A stretch of 64,000 bases of DNA. It comes from Lysinibacillus sp. BPa_S21 (lineage in GTDB: Bacteria; Bacillota; Bacilli; Bacillales_A; Planococcaceae). The notes under the pieces were generated by a model, which saw only the letters and a program-made list of their open reading frames with translations, was not told where the DNA came from and ran no database searches. A program made the position numbers and the translations under genes. This document shows, in pieces, positions 34,877 through 45,143 of the stretch. The DNA lies in NCBI RefSeq assembly GCF_023337795.1, contig NZ_JALIRS010000013.1, positions 39,060 through 103,059 on the forward strand. Direction: 5' to 3'. How positions within the stretch are numbered: the stretch's first letter is position 1; every line of letters begins with the position of its first letter.

Positions 34877-35608
34877 ATGGAAAGATTACAAAAGGTCATT
34901 GCGTATGCTGGTGTGGCGTCTAGGCGTAAGGCAGAACAAATGATTTTAGAAGGTAAAGTAAAAGTGAACGGAGTAGTAGTTCGTGAGTTAGGTACAAAAG
35001 TTTCTAACTCAGACACGATAGAAGTAGAAGGCGTGAAACTTGAGAAAGAAGATAAGGTTTATTATTTATTATATAAACCACGTGGAACGATATCGGCTGT
35101 AACAGACGACAAAGGACGAAAAACTGTCACAGATTTGTTTAAGCATATCCCGCAGCGAATTTTCCCAGTTGGCCGTCTGGACTATGATACATCTGGGTTA
35201 TTGCTATTGACAAATGATGGTGAATTTTCTTATATGCTGACGCATCCAAAGTTTAAAATCGACAAAACCTATATTGCTCGTGTTAAAGGAGTTCCAACGA
35301 TTGAGGGTTTAAAAAACCTACAACGAGGAATTAAACTTGAAGATGGTAAAACAGCCCCAGCAAAAGTTAGTATGACTTCGTTTGATGAGAAAGCAGGTAA
35401 AGCAATCTGTGAAATTACGATCCACGAAGGGAAAAACCGTCAAGTGCGTCGCATGTTCGAGGCGATTGGTACGCCTGTTGTGAAACTAAAACGTGAACGC
35501 TTTGCGTTTTTAGATTTATTCGGACTAGCTCCGGGGGAATATCGTGAATTAACGAAGCATGAAGTGAAGCAATTGCGAGTGTTAGCAGAGACAGGGAAAA
35601 TCGGATAA
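34877..35608 (+). CDS. rluB: 23S rRNA pseudouridine synthase RluB
   Basis: RluB isomerises a uridine of the 23S peptidyl-transferase region. The 243-residue protein has an N-terminal S4 RNA-binding domain (MERLQKVIAYAGVASRRKAEQMILEGKVKVNGVVV) and the RsuA-family catalytic motif VGRLDYDTSGLLLLTNDGE, with the catalytic Asp in RLDYD; GKNRQVRRMFEAIG is also typical. The ATG at 34877 follows GAGGTGA. It leads into the res genes, as in B. subtilis. Confidence 0.95.
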   Translation: MERLQKVIAYAGVASRRKAEQMILEGKVKVNGVVVRELGTKVSNSDTIEVEGVKLEKEDKVYYLLYKPRGTISAVTDDKGRKTVTDLFKHIPQRIFPVGRLDYDTSGLLLLTNDGEFSYMLTHPKFKIDKTYIARVKGVPTIEGLKNLQRGIKLEDGKTAPAKVSMTSFDEKAGKAICEITIHEGKNRQVRRMFEAIGTPVVKLKRERFAFLDLFGLAPGEYRELTKHEVKQLRVLAETGKIG

Positions 35609-35623
35609 ATAAGCAATAACTAA

Positions 35624-35672
35624 GAGAAAGTGAATACGTCTATGTGTAATAGTAATGTATTCACTTTCTTAT
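35624..35672 (+). terminator. rluB terminator
   Basis: AGAAAGTGAATAC (35625-35637) pairs perfectly with GTATTCACTTTCT (35657-35669), then TATTAG; the T tail is short. Confidence 0.75.
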
Positions 35673-35729
35673 TAGTGAAATCGTTCATAAATCATTCATA
35701 ATTATTAGCTAAGTGTTTGTGTTTCGTTT

Positions 35730-35738
35730 TGCTATAAT
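35730..35738 (+). promoter_or_regulatory. Extended -10 promoter upstream of resABC
   Basis: TGCTATAAT matches an extended -10 perfectly, 219 bp before resA. A second candidate is TTGACA at 35839-35844. The 348-bp rluB-resA gap therefore probably holds the regulated res promoter; ResD sites could not be placed with confidence. Confidence 0.5.
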
Positions 35739-35956
35739 AGGTGAGAATGGCTCACCTTAATTAGTTGCATCTAAATGAAATCGTTCCCATGATTTGCAAG
35801 GTAGTATTTGACGCACAAGTGTATGACTACTATAAAATTTGACAAACATGTAAATGCTGTAAATTAGACGGTGAAAATTATACATAATGTTTGGTTGAAA
35901 AGACTTAGCGTCAGTAGGAGTTACTCAAAGCTGTAATTGATAGGGGGTTTATTAAC

Positions 35957-36490
35957 ATGGAGAAAAAGAAAAAACGTCTCGTCATTCGTACCATTATTTT
36001 GGCTGTTTTAGTCTTTGCAATTGGTTACACAGTATATGGAACAGCGACAAAGGATAAAGTAGAGTTAATAAAGGTAGGCTCTAAAGCACCAGACTTCACG
36101 TTAGTAGATTTAAACGGTGAGAAACATAAGCTGTCTGATTATAAAGGGCAGGGCGTATTTTTGAACTTCTGGGGAACTTTTTGTGCTCCGTGTGAGAAGG
36201 AAATGCCTGCAATGGACCGTCAGTATAAAGTCTTTAAAGATCAGGGTGTACAAACGTTGGCGGTCAATGTTGCGCAAACAGATTTTGAAGTACAAAATTT
36301 TGTCGATAGACACGAGTTATCGTTCCCAGTAGTTATTGACAAAACGAAAAGCGTTACGACTACCTACAATGTAGGTAATTTACCAGCAACTCTCCTTATT
36401 GATCCAGATGGTAAAGTAGCTAAAATTATTACTGGTGAAATGACGGAGGGAGATATTGCTTCGTATATGGAATTAGTGAAGCCAAAATAA
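35957..36490 (+). CDS. resA: Thiol-disulfide oxidoreductase ResA
   Basis: ResA reduces the haem-binding cysteines of apocytochrome c outside the membrane. The 177-residue protein has an N-terminal membrane anchor (about 8-28) and a thioredoxin fold with the active site CAPC (Cys76, Cys79) in FWGTFCAPCEKEMP and the cis-Pro segment GNLPATLLID. AGGGGG precedes the ATG. It is followed by resB and resC, with which it forms the system II cytochrome c maturation set. Confidence 0.95.
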   Translation: MEKKKKRLVIRTIILAVLVFAIGYTVYGTATKDKVELIKVGSKAPDFTLVDLNGEKHKLSDYKGQGVFLNFWGTFCAPCEKEMPAMDRQYKVFKDQGVQTLAVNVAQTDFEVQNFVDRHELSFPVVIDKTKSVTTTYNVGNLPATLLIDPDGKVAKIITGEMTEGDIASYMELVKPK

Positions 36491-36503
36491 GGAGAAAATG
36501 ACT

Positions 36504-38165
36504 ATGGAAAACATCATTTGTGCTTGTGGTCATAGTAACCCATATGGCACGAAGCTTTGTGAGAAATGTGGTCGCCCTTTAACTGAGGAAGGTAAACAGA
36601 CAAAAGTTGTTGATATGCGCTACGATGGAACGGCGATTCGTTCAAAAACGTATAATACAACAATTGTAGATAAAATTTGGAATTTCTTCTCGAATGTAAA
36701 AGTGGGGATTGCCCTCATTATTATTACGTTGGTCGCAGCGTCAATTGGAACAATACTACCGCAAGCGATGTATGTGAATGCCCCAGAACCTAGTAAAGCA
36801 GAGTATTATGAAAAAGTGTATGGTGTTTTGGGTAAACTCTATAATAATTTAGGCCTTTCTAATTTGTATAGCACTTGGTGGTTCCAAATTTTAGTGGGCA
36901 TGCTTGCGATCTCTATTATTGTTGCGAGTTTAGACCGTGGTTTACCATTGCATAAGTCGCTTAAGAATCAACGCGTGAAACGTCATGAAAGTTTCATGAA
37001 GCGTCAACGTATCGTTGCGGAAGGACAAGTGCCAAACCCTGATGAAACGCTAGATAAAGTAGAGCAAAAAATGACTGAATTAAAATATCGTGTTCGCCGT
37101 GATGGAAGTGCACTGCTGGCAGAGCGCGGCCGTTTTGCTCGGTACGGCCCATACATAAATCATGTCGGTCTCATTATCTTTTTAGCAGGTGTTATGTTGC
37201 GCTTGGTACCTGGTTTTTATGTGGATGAGACAATTTGGATCCGTGAAGGTGAGACACGAGCTGTACCAGGTATGGACGGCTATTTTATTAAAAATAATAA
37301 ATTTATTTTAGAAACTCATGGTGATAAGCCGCAGGACGAGCAAATGAACCAAGGCGTAAATGCTATGGCGAAAAACTATCAAACAGACGTCACATTATAC
37401 AAACAACCTGACGGAGCTCTCCCTGGAGATATAGACAATCTTGAAAAATTAAGAGATTACTCTATTCGTGTCAATCATCCGTTAAAAGAAAGCGGTTTTG
37501 CGCTGTACCAAATGAATTATCGTCTTAACGAATTGAGACAGATGAACTTTAATTTAGTGAATAAAGCAACAGAAGAAGATTCACTAGGTCAAATTGAAAT
37601 TGATTTAACGAATCCTAAAAAAGAATATGATTTAGGAAATGGTTCCTCCGTACAGATTCTAATTTATACACCGGATTTTGATGGTTTTAAAGATGGTGAA
37701 CCACAGACAAAATCATCCATACCAAATAATCCAGCATTTTTATTCAGAATGACAACACCAGAAACGCCAAAAGGTGAAGTAAGCTTTGTAGAGATTAGGA
37801 AGCCACCACTTGAACCACTTGGTGAAAATAAATATAGAATGAAATTCGCTGGAGCAGAAATGCGTAATACTTCAAACTTTACAATTCGTAAGGACAGAAC
37901 GATACCAATTTTATTTGTCGGCGGTATTATTTTCATGATTGGTGTAGTTATTGGATCGTATTGGAACCACCGACGTTTATGGTTACAGGTGGAGCCAGAC
38001 GGTCGAGTGTTGATGGCTGCCCATGTGAATAAAAATATGTTCAGTATGAAAAAGGATTTAGATACAGTCACTACATTTGCTGGTCTACCACCATATGAAG
38101 ATCAGTTAGAGTCAGAGAATGGCAAGAAATCCACAAAGGAAGAGGAAGGTGACAACACCTTATGA
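36504..38165 (+). CDS. resB: Cytochrome c biogenesis protein ResB
   Basis: ResB with ResC moves haem out and attaches it to cytochrome c. The 553-residue protein has four membrane segments (about 63-85, 123-142, 206-226 and near 480) and a large extracytoplasmic domain. An N-terminal zinc-ribbon-like segment carries [18 protein letters not shown]. The ATG at 36504 has AAGGAG 9 nt upstream; an ATG two codons earlier is closer to it. The stop overlaps the resC start. Confidence 0.94.
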   Translation: MENIICACGHSNPYGTKLCEKCGRPLTEEGKQTKVVDMRYDGTAIRSKTYNTTIVDKIWNFFSNVKVGIALIIITLVAASIGTILPQAMYVNAPEPSKAEYYEKVYGVLGKLYNNLGLSNLYSTWWFQILVGMLAISIIVASLDRGLPLHKSLKNQRVKRHESFMKRQRIVAEGQVPNPDETLDKVEQKMTELKYRVRRDGSALLAERGRFARYGPYINHVGLIIFLAGVMLRLVPGFYVDETIWIREGETRAVPGMDGYFIKNNKFILETHGDKPQDEQMNQGVNAMAKNYQTDVTLYKQPDGALPGDIDNLEKLRDYSIRVNHPLKESGFALYQMNYRLNELRQMNFNLVNKATEEDSLGQIEIDLTNPKKEYDLGNGSSVQILIYTPDFDGFKDGEPQTKSSIPNNPAFLFRMTTPETPKGEVSFVEIRKPPLEPLGENKYRMKFAGAEMRNTSNFTIRKDRTIPILFVGGIIFMIGVVIGSYWNHRRLWLQVEPDGRVLMAAHVNKNMFSMKKDLDTVTTFAGLPPYEDQLESENGKKSTKEEEGDNTL

Positions 38166-39349
38166 GTTTGATTGACATCAGTGGAAACCTATTATTTGTA
38201 GCATTCATTGCCTACCTTGTGGCAACTTTATTGTTTGGTGGTTCGATAAAGCAATCGAATGCAACAGGCAAAAATACCGAAAAATGGGGCAAGGTAGCAA
38301 TTGTTGTAACAATTATTGGTCTACTTGCGCAGCTTGGTTATTTTATCACTCGTTGGATTTATGCAGGGCATGCACCTGTTAGTAATATGTTTGAATTTAC
38401 GACTGCGTTCGGTATGTTCATTGTTGGGGCATTCATTTTAATTTATTTTATTTATCGCGTGACAGCTCTAGGCTTAGTAGCATTACCTGTGGCGTTATTA
38501 ATAATAGCCTATGCGTCGATGTTCCCGAAAGAAGTTAGCCCTTTAGTGCCGTCTTTACAAAGCTACTGGTTAACAATTCATGTTATTACGGCTGCTTTAG
38601 GTCAATCCATTTTAGCAATTAGTGCTGTAGCAGGGCTTATTTATTTATTAAAAGTAGTGGATCTCACGAAAGCTTCTAAACAACGTTTCTGGTTAGAAGC
38701 AGTAATGTTCTTCCTTGTGGTAGTCGTTGGTTTCGTTGCTGCTTCATCAATCTTTAATATGATGGATTACGATTCAACATATACGTATGTTGATAAAGAG
38801 GGTAAGGAACGTCAAATTGCATACCAAATGCCACCACTATTTGGTATGAATGAATATAAGGCTGTGGAAGAACATGGCATGTCTCCGTTAGTAGAAATGC
38901 CCGCGCTTATTAATGCAAAGAAATTAACAACAGTTGTCTGGTCGTTATTGGTAGGATCTGTTTTATATTTATTCATTCGATTAATTGCACGACGTCGAAT
39001 TAGTGCGATTTTCCAACCTTTTGTCAAACGGGTAAATTTACAATTAGTTGATGAAATTGGTTATCGTTCAGTTATAATTGGTTTCCCAGTATTTACGTTA
39101 GGGGCTTTAATCTTTGCAATGATTTGGGCACAACTAGCGTGGAGTCGTTTCTGGGGATGGGATCCGAAGGAAGTCTGGGCACTTATTACATGGTTATTCT
39201 ATGCAGCATTCCTACACTTACGTTTATCAAAAGGTTGGGAAGGTGAAAAATCTGCATGGTTAGCATTGATTGGTTTTGGCATTATCTTATTTAACTTAAT
39301 TGCTGTTAACTTGATTCTTGCAGGTTTACACTCATACGCTTCAGCTTAA
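38162..39349 (+). CDS. resC: Cytochrome c biogenesis protein ResC (CcsA-like)
   Basis: The 395-residue polytopic membrane protein has about eight membrane segments and the haem-handling WWD domain, [29 protein letters not shown], with conserved His residues elsewhere (for example SYWLTIHV). It overlaps resB by 4 nt and is followed by a terminator, so resABC can be transcribed apart from resDE. Confidence 0.95.
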   Translation: MSLIDISGNLLFVAFIAYLVATLLFGGSIKQSNATGKNTEKWGKVAIVVTIIGLLAQLGYFITRWIYAGHAPVSNMFEFTTAFGMFIVGAFILIYFIYRVTALGLVALPVALLIIAYASMFPKEVSPLVPSLQSYWLTIHVITAALGQSILAISAVAGLIYLLKVVDLTKASKQRFWLEAVMFFLVVVVGFVAASSIFNMMDYDSTYTYVDKEGKERQIAYQMPPLFGMNEYKAVEEHGMSPLVEMPALINAKKLTTVVWSLLVGSVLYLFIRLIARRRISAIFQPFVKRVNLQLVDEIGYRSVIIGFPVFTLGALIFAMIWAQLAWSRFWGWDPKEVWALITWLFYAAFLHLRLSKGWEGEKSAWLALIGFGIILFNLIAVNLILAGLHSYASA

Positions 39350-39401
39350 ATTGGTTAATTTGAGCACATAGATTTTTAATGTCGCTAGTATTTGAAAGAA
39401 G

Positions 39402-39437
39402 AGCCTTCTTGCTGTGGCAAGAAGGCTTTCTTTTCTT
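39402..39437 (+). terminator. resABC terminator
   Basis: AGCCTTCTTGC (39402-39412) pairs perfectly with GCAAGAAGGCT (39417-39427) around a 4-nt loop, followed by a T-rich tail. Confidence 0.92.
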
Positions 39438-39496
39438 TTCAATATGTGCTGTACAATGTACAATAGAAAGTAGAGAAAGATTAGAAGAGAGGGATC

Positions 39497-40219
39497 GTGA
39501 AAGTGTCAGAAAATATTTCAGTATTAGTAGTAGATGACGAGGATCGTATTCGACGCTTATTAAAAATGTATTTAGAGCGTGAAGGGTACCTTGTTGACGA
39601 GGCAGAAAATGGTGAACAAGCGATCGAAAAATCTTTGGAAAAAGAGTATCACTGTATTTTATTAGATATTATGATGCCTGAAAAAGACGGGCTTGAAGTT
39701 TGTGCGGAAATCCGTGAACGAGCAGCAACACCGATTATTTTATTAACTGCAAAAGGCGAGGAAGCGAATCGTGTACAAGGTTTTGAGCTTGGCGCAGATG
39801 ATTATATTGTAAAACCGTTTAGTCCTCGTGAGGTTGTGTTACGTGTGAAAGCTATATTACGCCGTTCACAAGCATTCTCACCTTCGACAAATGCATCTTC
39901 TTCAAAAGATTTAGTTGTCTTCCAACATTTAATGATTGATCATGATGCGCACCGTGTAACAGCAGAGGGTATTGAAGTGAATTTAACGCCTAAAGAGTAT
40001 GAATTGCTTTATTTCCTAGCTAAATCACCAGATAAAGTATTTGACCGTGAACAATTACTAAAAGAAGTTTGGCATTATGATTTCTTTGGGGACTTACGTA
40101 CAGTTGACACGCATGTAAAACGTTTACGTGAAAAGCTCAACCGTGTATCTGAAAACGCTGCAAAAATGATTGTTACTGTATGGGGCGTTGGTTACAAATT
40201 TGAGGTTGTCAATGAATAG
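39497..40219 (+). CDS. resD: Response regulator ResD
   Basis: ResD activates anaerobic respiration and cytochrome genes. The 240-residue OmpR-type regulator has a receiver domain (phosphoacceptor Asp57 in CILLDIMMPEKDG) and a C-terminal winged helix (EVNLTPKEYELLYFLAKSPDKVFDREQLL; RTVDTHVKRLREKL). It starts with GTG after GAGAGGGA. It overlaps resE by 8 nt. Confidence 0.94.
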   Translation: MKVSENISVLVVDDEDRIRRLLKMYLEREGYLVDEAENGEQAIEKSLEKEYHCILLDIMMPEKDGLEVCAEIRERAATPIILLTAKGEEANRVQGFELGADDYIVKPFSPREVVLRVKAILRRSQAFSPSTNASSSKDLVVFQHLMIDHDAHRVTAEGIEVNLTPKEYELLYFLAKSPDKVFDREQLLKEVWHYDFFGDLRTVDTHVKRLREKLNRVSENAAKMIVTVWGVGYKFEVVNE

Positions 40220-41987
40220 AATATGGAACAGTGTTGTCGGGAAGCTATGGGTAACCATATTGCTTCTCGTTTCATTTGTATTGTTTGTTTTCACGGTTTT
40301 AATGCTTGAGTTTCTTCAGAATTACCATATGCAACAAGCAGAAAGCTCTTTGCGTCAAACGGCAGCAACAGTTGCAAGTATAGTAGATGATAATGAAACG
40401 GCAGAATCTACTTCGGAACTATTAAAAGATATTTTACCTGAAAGTACAAATGCACTTATTGCTACTTACCAAGATAGCGTTTCTTTCGCTATGCAGGAAG
40501 GTGTCAATAAAAAAGAAATCCAGGATATGATTTTAGCCAATAAATCGTTCAAAGAAGTTTTTCAATCAGATAAACCGATTATTAAGGAAATGATGATGCC
40601 GTCTTCCACAGACAAAGAAAAATTGGAATCGTATGTTGTGCTTGGTTTCCCCTTAAATGTGGAAAATGCAGTGCATGGGGCTGTCTTTATTTATCAAAGT
40701 CCAGATGCGCTACATAAAACATCGAAAGAGACGACGAAAATTGTCTTTTTATCTGCATTCATTGCCTTTGTCTTGACGACATTTTTTGCATTTTTCCTAT
40801 CCTCACGTATTACGTCACCATTACGTAAAATGCGTGAATTGGCGTTTGAAATTTCGAAAGGGAATTTTGAAGCGAAGATGCCAACGACACAAAATGACGA
40901 AATTGGCCAGCTTGCAGTTGCCTTTAATCAAATGGGCCGTCAATTGAAACATAATCTAGAAGTGATCAATCAAGAAAATGAACAGCTTTCGAATATATTG
41001 ACATCGATGACAGATGCCGTGATTACGTTTAATCGTGATCGTACAATATTATTAAGTAATCCGCCAGCGGACCGTTTAATGCAAAAGTGGTTTGTCAATA
41101 AGGGGTCACAAAGTGCGAAGCCCATTCCGCCAGAGCTTTATCATATGCTCGATCATGTACTGATGTTCGAAGATAAGCTTGAAGAAGAGATTGAAATGGA
41201 TGGCAGTTACTATACGTTTACGATTAGCCCTCTTTACAGTGAGGAATCGATACGTGGAGCGGTTGCGGTTATTCGTGATATGACGGAGCAGCATCGCTTA
41301 GAAAAATTGCGTTCAGACTTTATTGCTAATGTTTCACATGAGCTACGGACGCCGATTTCGATGCTTCAAGGTTATTCAGAGGCTTTAATGGATGATGATT
41401 TTATTCAGGATCAAGAAGAACGTAATGAGATTACAAAAATTATTTATGATGAATCAAAGCGTATGGGACGTCTCGTAACAGATTTATTAGACCTTGCCCG
41501 AATGGAATCGGGGCATATGACGCTTTACAAGGATGAGCTCCCTATTAATTCAACATTCGAACGTATTACGCAAAAATTTGCACAGGTTGCAAAAGAGAAG
41601 CATGTTCGTCTAATATTTGACAGTGAATTTAATGACGATGCTTGGATTAGTATCGATGAGGATCGGATTGAACAAGTGTTAACAAATTTAGTTGATAATG
41701 CTCTACGTCATACGGATGAAGGTTCAGTCACCGTGAAGGTTGAGCAGGAGCCAACCTTTGCCAAGATTTCTGTCCAGGATACAGGGCACGGTATTCCACA
41801 AGAGGACTTACCCTATGTCTTTGAACGTTTCTATAAAGCAGATAAAGCACGTACGCGTTCTAAAGGTGGGACTGGCCTAGGTTTAGCTATTGCGAGAAAT
41901 ATTGTCAAAGCACATTCAGGCAATATTATGGTGGATAGTGTGCTAAAAGAAGGGACTACCTTCACGTTTTATTTACCATTCGATTAG
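40212..41987 (+). CDS. resE: Sensor histidine kinase ResE
   Basis: ResE is the kinase partner of ResD. The 591-residue protein has two membrane segments (about 8-31 and 170-192) around an extracytoplasmic domain, a HAMP domain, a PAS domain (ILTSMTDAVITFNRDRTILLSNPPADRLM), HisKA with the phosphorylated His in FIANVSHELRTPISML, and HATPase_c (VLTNLVDNALRHT, DTGHGI, GGTGLGLAI). The ATG at 40212 lies inside the resD end, which gives translational coupling. Confidence 0.94.
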   Translation: MNRIWNSVVGKLWVTILLLVSFVLFVFTVLMLEFLQNYHMQQAESSLRQTAATVASIVDDNETAESTSELLKDILPESTNALIATYQDSVSFAMQEGVNKKEIQDMILANKSFKEVFQSDKPIIKEMMMPSSTDKEKLESYVVLGFPLNVENAVHGAVFIYQSPDALHKTSKETTKIVFLSAFIAFVLTTFFAFFLSSRITSPLRKMRELAFEISKGNFEAKMPTTQNDEIGQLAVAFNQMGRQLKHNLEVINQENEQLSNILTSMTDAVITFNRDRTILLSNPPADRLMQKWFVNKGSQSAKPIPPELYHMLDHVLMFEDKLEEEIEMDGSYYTFTISPLYSEESIRGAVAVIRDMTEQHRLEKLRSDFIANVSHELRTPISMLQGYSEALMDDDFIQDQEERNEITKIIYDESKRMGRLVTDLLDLARMESGHMTLYKDELPINSTFERITQKFAQVAKEKHVRLIFDSEFNDDAWISIDEDRIEQVLTNLVDNALRHTDEGSVTVKVEQEPTFAKISVQDTGHGIPQEDLPYVFERFYKADKARTRSKGGTGLGLAIARNIVKAHSGNIMVDSVLKEGTTFTFYLPFD

Positions 41988-42003
41988 AATGGTGTTTATT
42001 GGA

Positions 42004-42030
42004 TGTAACTTTTGTGAACATTTAGACGAC
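42004..42030 (+). promoter_or_regulatory. SigX-type autoregulatory promoter
   Basis: TGTAAC (42004-42009), a 17-bp spacer and CGAC (42027-42030) match the known B. subtilis SigX promoter pattern exactly. It lies 30 bp before sigX. Confidence 0.8.
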
Positions 42031-42059
42031 AAATATAAATAGAACGGGGGTGGAGTGCT

Positions 42060-42593
42060 TTGAATGACTCCGTGTTCCATCGTTTATACGATGCATATCA
42101 TCAAGACGTGTTCCAGTTTCTTATTTATTTAGTAAAAAACCGTACAGTTGCTGAAGATTTGGCGCATGAGGTTTATGTCCGCGTATTGCGCTCATATGAT
42201 CAATTCGCCGGAAATAGTAGCGAAAAGACTTGGCTTTTTGCTATTGCTAAAAATGTCGCGATTGATCATTTTAGAAAGCAGACTGTACGCCAAAAACATT
42301 CACTTGATTTTTTTGATTGGGAAACGGAACAACTACATTCAACCACACCATCACCGGAAGATGTGCTGCAGGCCAGTGATGAATTTATGAAAGTGCAATT
42401 AGCACTTGAACATTGTACGGGTGATCAAAAAATGGTCATTATTATGCGCTACTTTCAAGATTTATCCATTGCAGAAACTGCGCAAATACTAGATTGGACA
42501 GAAGCGAAGGTAAAAACCACTCAGCATCGTGCCATTAAATTTTTAAGGCAACAGCTACAACAGATTAGAGAACAGGAGGCGAAATGGCAATGA
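42060..42593 (+). CDS. sigX: ECF sigma factor SigX
   Basis: SigX controls genes that change cell-surface charge and resistance to cationic peptides. The 177-residue ECF sigma factor has region 2 (FHRLYDAYHQDVFQFLIYLVKNRTVAEDLAHEVYVRVLRSYDQF, then KTWLFAIAKNVAIDHFRKQ) and region 4 (CTGDQKMVIIMRYFQDLSIAETAQILDWTEAKVKTTQHRAIKFLR). It starts with TTG after a GGTGGAG ribosome site. It follows resE, as in B. subtilis, and overlaps the anti-sigma gene by 10 nt. Confidence 0.92.
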   Translation: MNDSVFHRLYDAYHQDVFQFLIYLVKNRTVAEDLAHEVYVRVLRSYDQFAGNSSEKTWLFAIAKNVAIDHFRKQTVRQKHSLDFFDWETEQLHSTTPSPEDVLQASDEFMKVQLALEHCTGDQKMVIIMRYFQDLSIAETAQILDWTEAKVKTTQHRAIKFLRQQLQQIREQEAKWQ

Positions 42594-43846
42594 CACATAA
42601 TCCATTTGATGATGACCAACTGGATCATCTATTAAATAATGCCCCTAAGCTTTCTGATCACCGCTCTAAAGAGGAAGTGTTAAATCGATTATTGGCAGAT
42701 GCTCGTTTACAGGATAATGTCCATCTTCAAGAAGCACAACAACCAACAAATGATGAAATACTAATGCAAGAGCAACAACAGCCAGAGAAAACAAAGAAGG
42801 TAGTTCGTAAATGGCCAATCTTTATGGGTGTAGCAGCTGTTTTCGCCTTAACAGTACTTACAGGCTCCGAGTTAAATAATCATACAAAAATGAAACAAGC
42901 TAATGCTCCGGAAGTTTCTCCATATTCAACAGTGCAGGAAAGTCAGGCAGCGAAAAGCTATGTCAACCATGATCGGATTGTGGAATCCAACATAGTAGCA
43001 GAACATTCAAAGATCATGTCTCTACGATCTTCTGTTTATACAGATGATTTAAAAGATGCAGTAGTATTCCATATAGGGTTGGCAAATCGTGAAAAGGAAA
43101 GTGTACCGATGTCGTATATCATTCCAAAGGAACGAGTGGCTACTGATTTTGGGAAGAAAAAGCCTTCCACATTACAAATGTATGAAAAATATGCGCCACA
43201 AATTGATGAGGAAGCAAATGGTTTTACGAACTATCATCCTTATAAAGGAGAATTAAAAGAGAAGGGCGATAAACTAGTGCATGTAATGCCGGAGAAGAAT
43301 GACTATGATGTCGCTTCGGCGGATAATAGCGAATATGTAGGGACGTTACAGGATACATTCTCAGACTCAGAGTATAAAAATATTGAGTTTGAAAAACCAA
43401 AGGATAAAGCCGACGAAATTTCCAAGGAAGAAAAGCCTATGGTATTAACTAGCTCCAATCATTTTAATTATTATTTATATAAAGGTGAAAATGGAGAAGA
43501 ATATTTATCTCCTGATTCTCGTAAAACTTTTTCCACTGTAACAGAAGCACTTACTGGTATGCGGAATAAAAATGATGATGTATACGTTCCAGTTGTACCG
43601 GAAAATATAACATACACTGTCAAAGAGGTGGCGGAAGGTGTCATTGTTACATTTGATGAGCCGCTTGACTTAACGACGATGGATGCTGTTCGTGCGACGC
43701 AATTAATTGAAGCAATGATGCTCACCGCTGCAAGCTTTGATAAACAAATACGTTTAGACAATGTTGTACAGGAAAGCTGGGAAGGATTTAATTTGAAAAA
43801 ATTCTTGCCGAAGCCTGTGGGAGCCAATAAACGATATATGCCATAA
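42584..43846 (+). CDS. rsiX: Anti-sigma X factor RsiX-like
   Basis: RsiX holds SigX at the membrane. The 420-residue protein has a cytosolic N-terminal part (1-80) that would bind the sigma factor, one membrane segment (about 83-100, WPIFMGVAAVFALTVLTG) and a large extracytoplasmic domain. AGGAGG precedes the first ATG by 4 nt; an ATG two codons later is also possible. Overlap with sigX and gene order support the name. Sequence similarity to RsiX was not measured. Confidence 0.82.
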   Translation: MAMTHNPFDDDQLDHLLNNAPKLSDHRSKEEVLNRLLADARLQDNVHLQEAQQPTNDEILMQEQQQPEKTKKVVRKWPIFMGVAAVFALTVLTGSELNNHTKMKQANAPEVSPYSTVQESQAAKSYVNHDRIVESNIVAEHSKIMSLRSSVYTDDLKDAVVFHIGLANREKESVPMSYIIPKERVATDFGKKKPSTLQMYEKYAPQIDEEANGFTNYHPYKGELKEKGDKLVHVMPEKNDYDVASADNSEYVGTLQDTFSDSEYKNIEFEKPKDKADEISKEEKPMVLTSSNHFNYYLYKGENGEEYLSPDSRKTFSTVTEALTGMRNKNDDVYVPVVPENITYTVKEVAEGVIVTFDEPLDLTTMDAVRATQLIEAMMLTAASFDKQIRLDNVVQESWEGFNLKKFLPKPVGANKRYMP

Positions 43847-43879
43847 ACGAAACGAACGGAACATAAATACATTTTTTTG

Positions 43880-43917
43880 GAGCATTCTCGCCGCATATGT
43901 GCGTGAATGCTCTTGTT
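43880..43917 (+). terminator. sigX-rsiX terminator
   Basis: GAGCATTC (43880-43887) pairs with GAATGCTC (43905-43912), with further inner pairs CGC/GCG, then a short T-rich tail. Confidence 0.7.
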
Positions 43918-44095
43918 AATTTCATGGACAGTAAACCGGCTATTAGGAGCATCGATAAACATACAAGTTTAATCGGAAGCGGCTTTGTTTTTTGCACAAA
44001 ACCGAACTAGGGCACAAACATAATTGATGCAAAGCTATTTACTTTTCGCTAATAATTCATTATAGTAAGGCTATGAAATAAAAAAATATTGATTC

Positions 44096-44290
44096 ATCTT
44101 CGGGGCAGGGTGAAAATCCCGACCGGCGGTAATAGAGTTGTAAATCGCTAATATTTCTTTTACGATACATTAGCTCGAATGATTTACTAAAGACTCTTCA
44201 GCCCGCGACCTGTGCAAATAGTTTTTTGCATGGCTGACTTGGTGCGATTCCAAGGCCGACAGTTATAGTCTGGATGGGAGAAGATGGAGG
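44096..44290 (+). ncRNA. FMN riboswitch (RFN element)
   Basis: The canonical RFN sequence blocks are present: GGGGCAGGGTGAAAATCCC and GACCGGCGGT near 44101-44130, CAGCCCGCGACC at 44200-44212, GACTTGGTGCGATTCCAAG near 44236-44254, and TCTGGATGGGAGAAGATG at the 3' end. The P1 stem is CATCTTC/GAAGATG. It controls the downstream ribU. Confidence 0.95.
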
Positions 44291-44408
44291 TACGATCGTC
44301 ATTCATTGTTATGAATTTAGCTATGTACGAGCGTTTTTTCGATGTGACTTCACACCGTATCTGCTCAAAAATAGTTAAGTATTGGCGTTTTTTAATCATG
44401 CCTATTCT

Positions 44409-44438
44409 CCCTTATGCTCTTTTGCATAAGGGTTTTTT
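44409..44438 (+). terminator. Riboswitch-controlled terminator before ribU
   Basis: CCCTTATGC pairs perfectly with GCATAAGGG around a 6-nt loop, followed by six Ts. Just upstream TTCTCCC (44406-44412) can instead pair with GGGAGAA at the riboswitch 3' end as an antiterminator, so FMN binding should favour termination. Confidence 0.9.
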
Positions 44439-44510
44439 CATGATAATAAGTGATGAGGTCGTAACCTTTCTTCTTGCGAGATTGAATCAGCAAAGAGGAG
44501 AGAGTTTTCT

Positions 44511-45098
44511 ATGAAGAAAAATGTTAAACTTCAATCGTTTATTACGATTGGTATGCTGAGCAGTATTTCGTTTTTATTAATGCTTTTTAATTTCCCAATT
44601 CCGCCATTTCCAGCGTTTTTGGAAGTGGACTTCAGTGATATGCCAGCATTACTAGCTGCCATCACAATGGGACCTGTAGCTGGTATTTTAGTAGAGTTCT
44701 TTAAAAATGTGTTGGACTGGATTTTCTCTGGAACGCCAACGGGAGTACCGGTTGGGCATATCGCGAACTTTGCAACAGGTATTTTATTTATTCTACCAGT
44801 GAGCTTTGTTTTTAATCGCGTGAAAACAGTTAAAGGTCTTATTGGAGGTTTAGCTGCTGGAACTATCATCATGGCAGTGGGAATGAGCGTCCTTAACTAT
44901 GCAGTATTTTTACCAATGTACACTTACTTTTTAGGTATGGAGCCTGTCGTAGGTGATTCACTATATAAAATGATCGTAGCTGGTATCTTGCCATTTAACA
45001 TTGTAAAAGGTATTTTAATTACTATTCTCATGGCATTACTATTCACAACAATGCGTAAATGGATACATCAGCAGCGTTCAATGTATTTAACAAAATAA
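44511..45098 (+). CDS. ribU: Riboflavin ECF transporter substrate-binding subunit RibU
   Basis: RibU is the membrane S-component that binds riboflavin and docks on the shared ECF energy module. The 195-residue protein has about five to six membrane segments and the family pattern FNFPIPPFPAFLEVDFSDMPALLAAITMGPVAGILVEFFKNVLDWI. GAGGAGAG precedes the ATG. The FMN riboswitch directly upstream gives strong support for the substrate. Confidence 0.93.
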   Translation: MKKNVKLQSFITIGMLSSISFLLMLFNFPIPPFPAFLEVDFSDMPALLAAITMGPVAGILVEFFKNVLDWIFSGTPTGVPVGHIANFATGILFILPVSFVFNRVKTVKGLIGGLAAGTIIMAVGMSVLNYAVFLPMYTYFLGMEPVVGDSLYKMIVAGILPFNIVKGILITILMALLFTTMRKWIHQQRSMYLTK

Positions 45099-45107
45099 TT
45101 AGGATGA

Positions 45108-45142
45108 AACCTCGAGCTACGTTAAGCGCTCGAGGTTTTTTT
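45108..45142 (+). terminator. ribU terminator
   Basis: AACCTCGAGC pairs perfectly with GCTCGAGGTT around a 10-nt loop, followed by Ts. Confidence 0.92.
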
Positions 45143-45143
45143 G

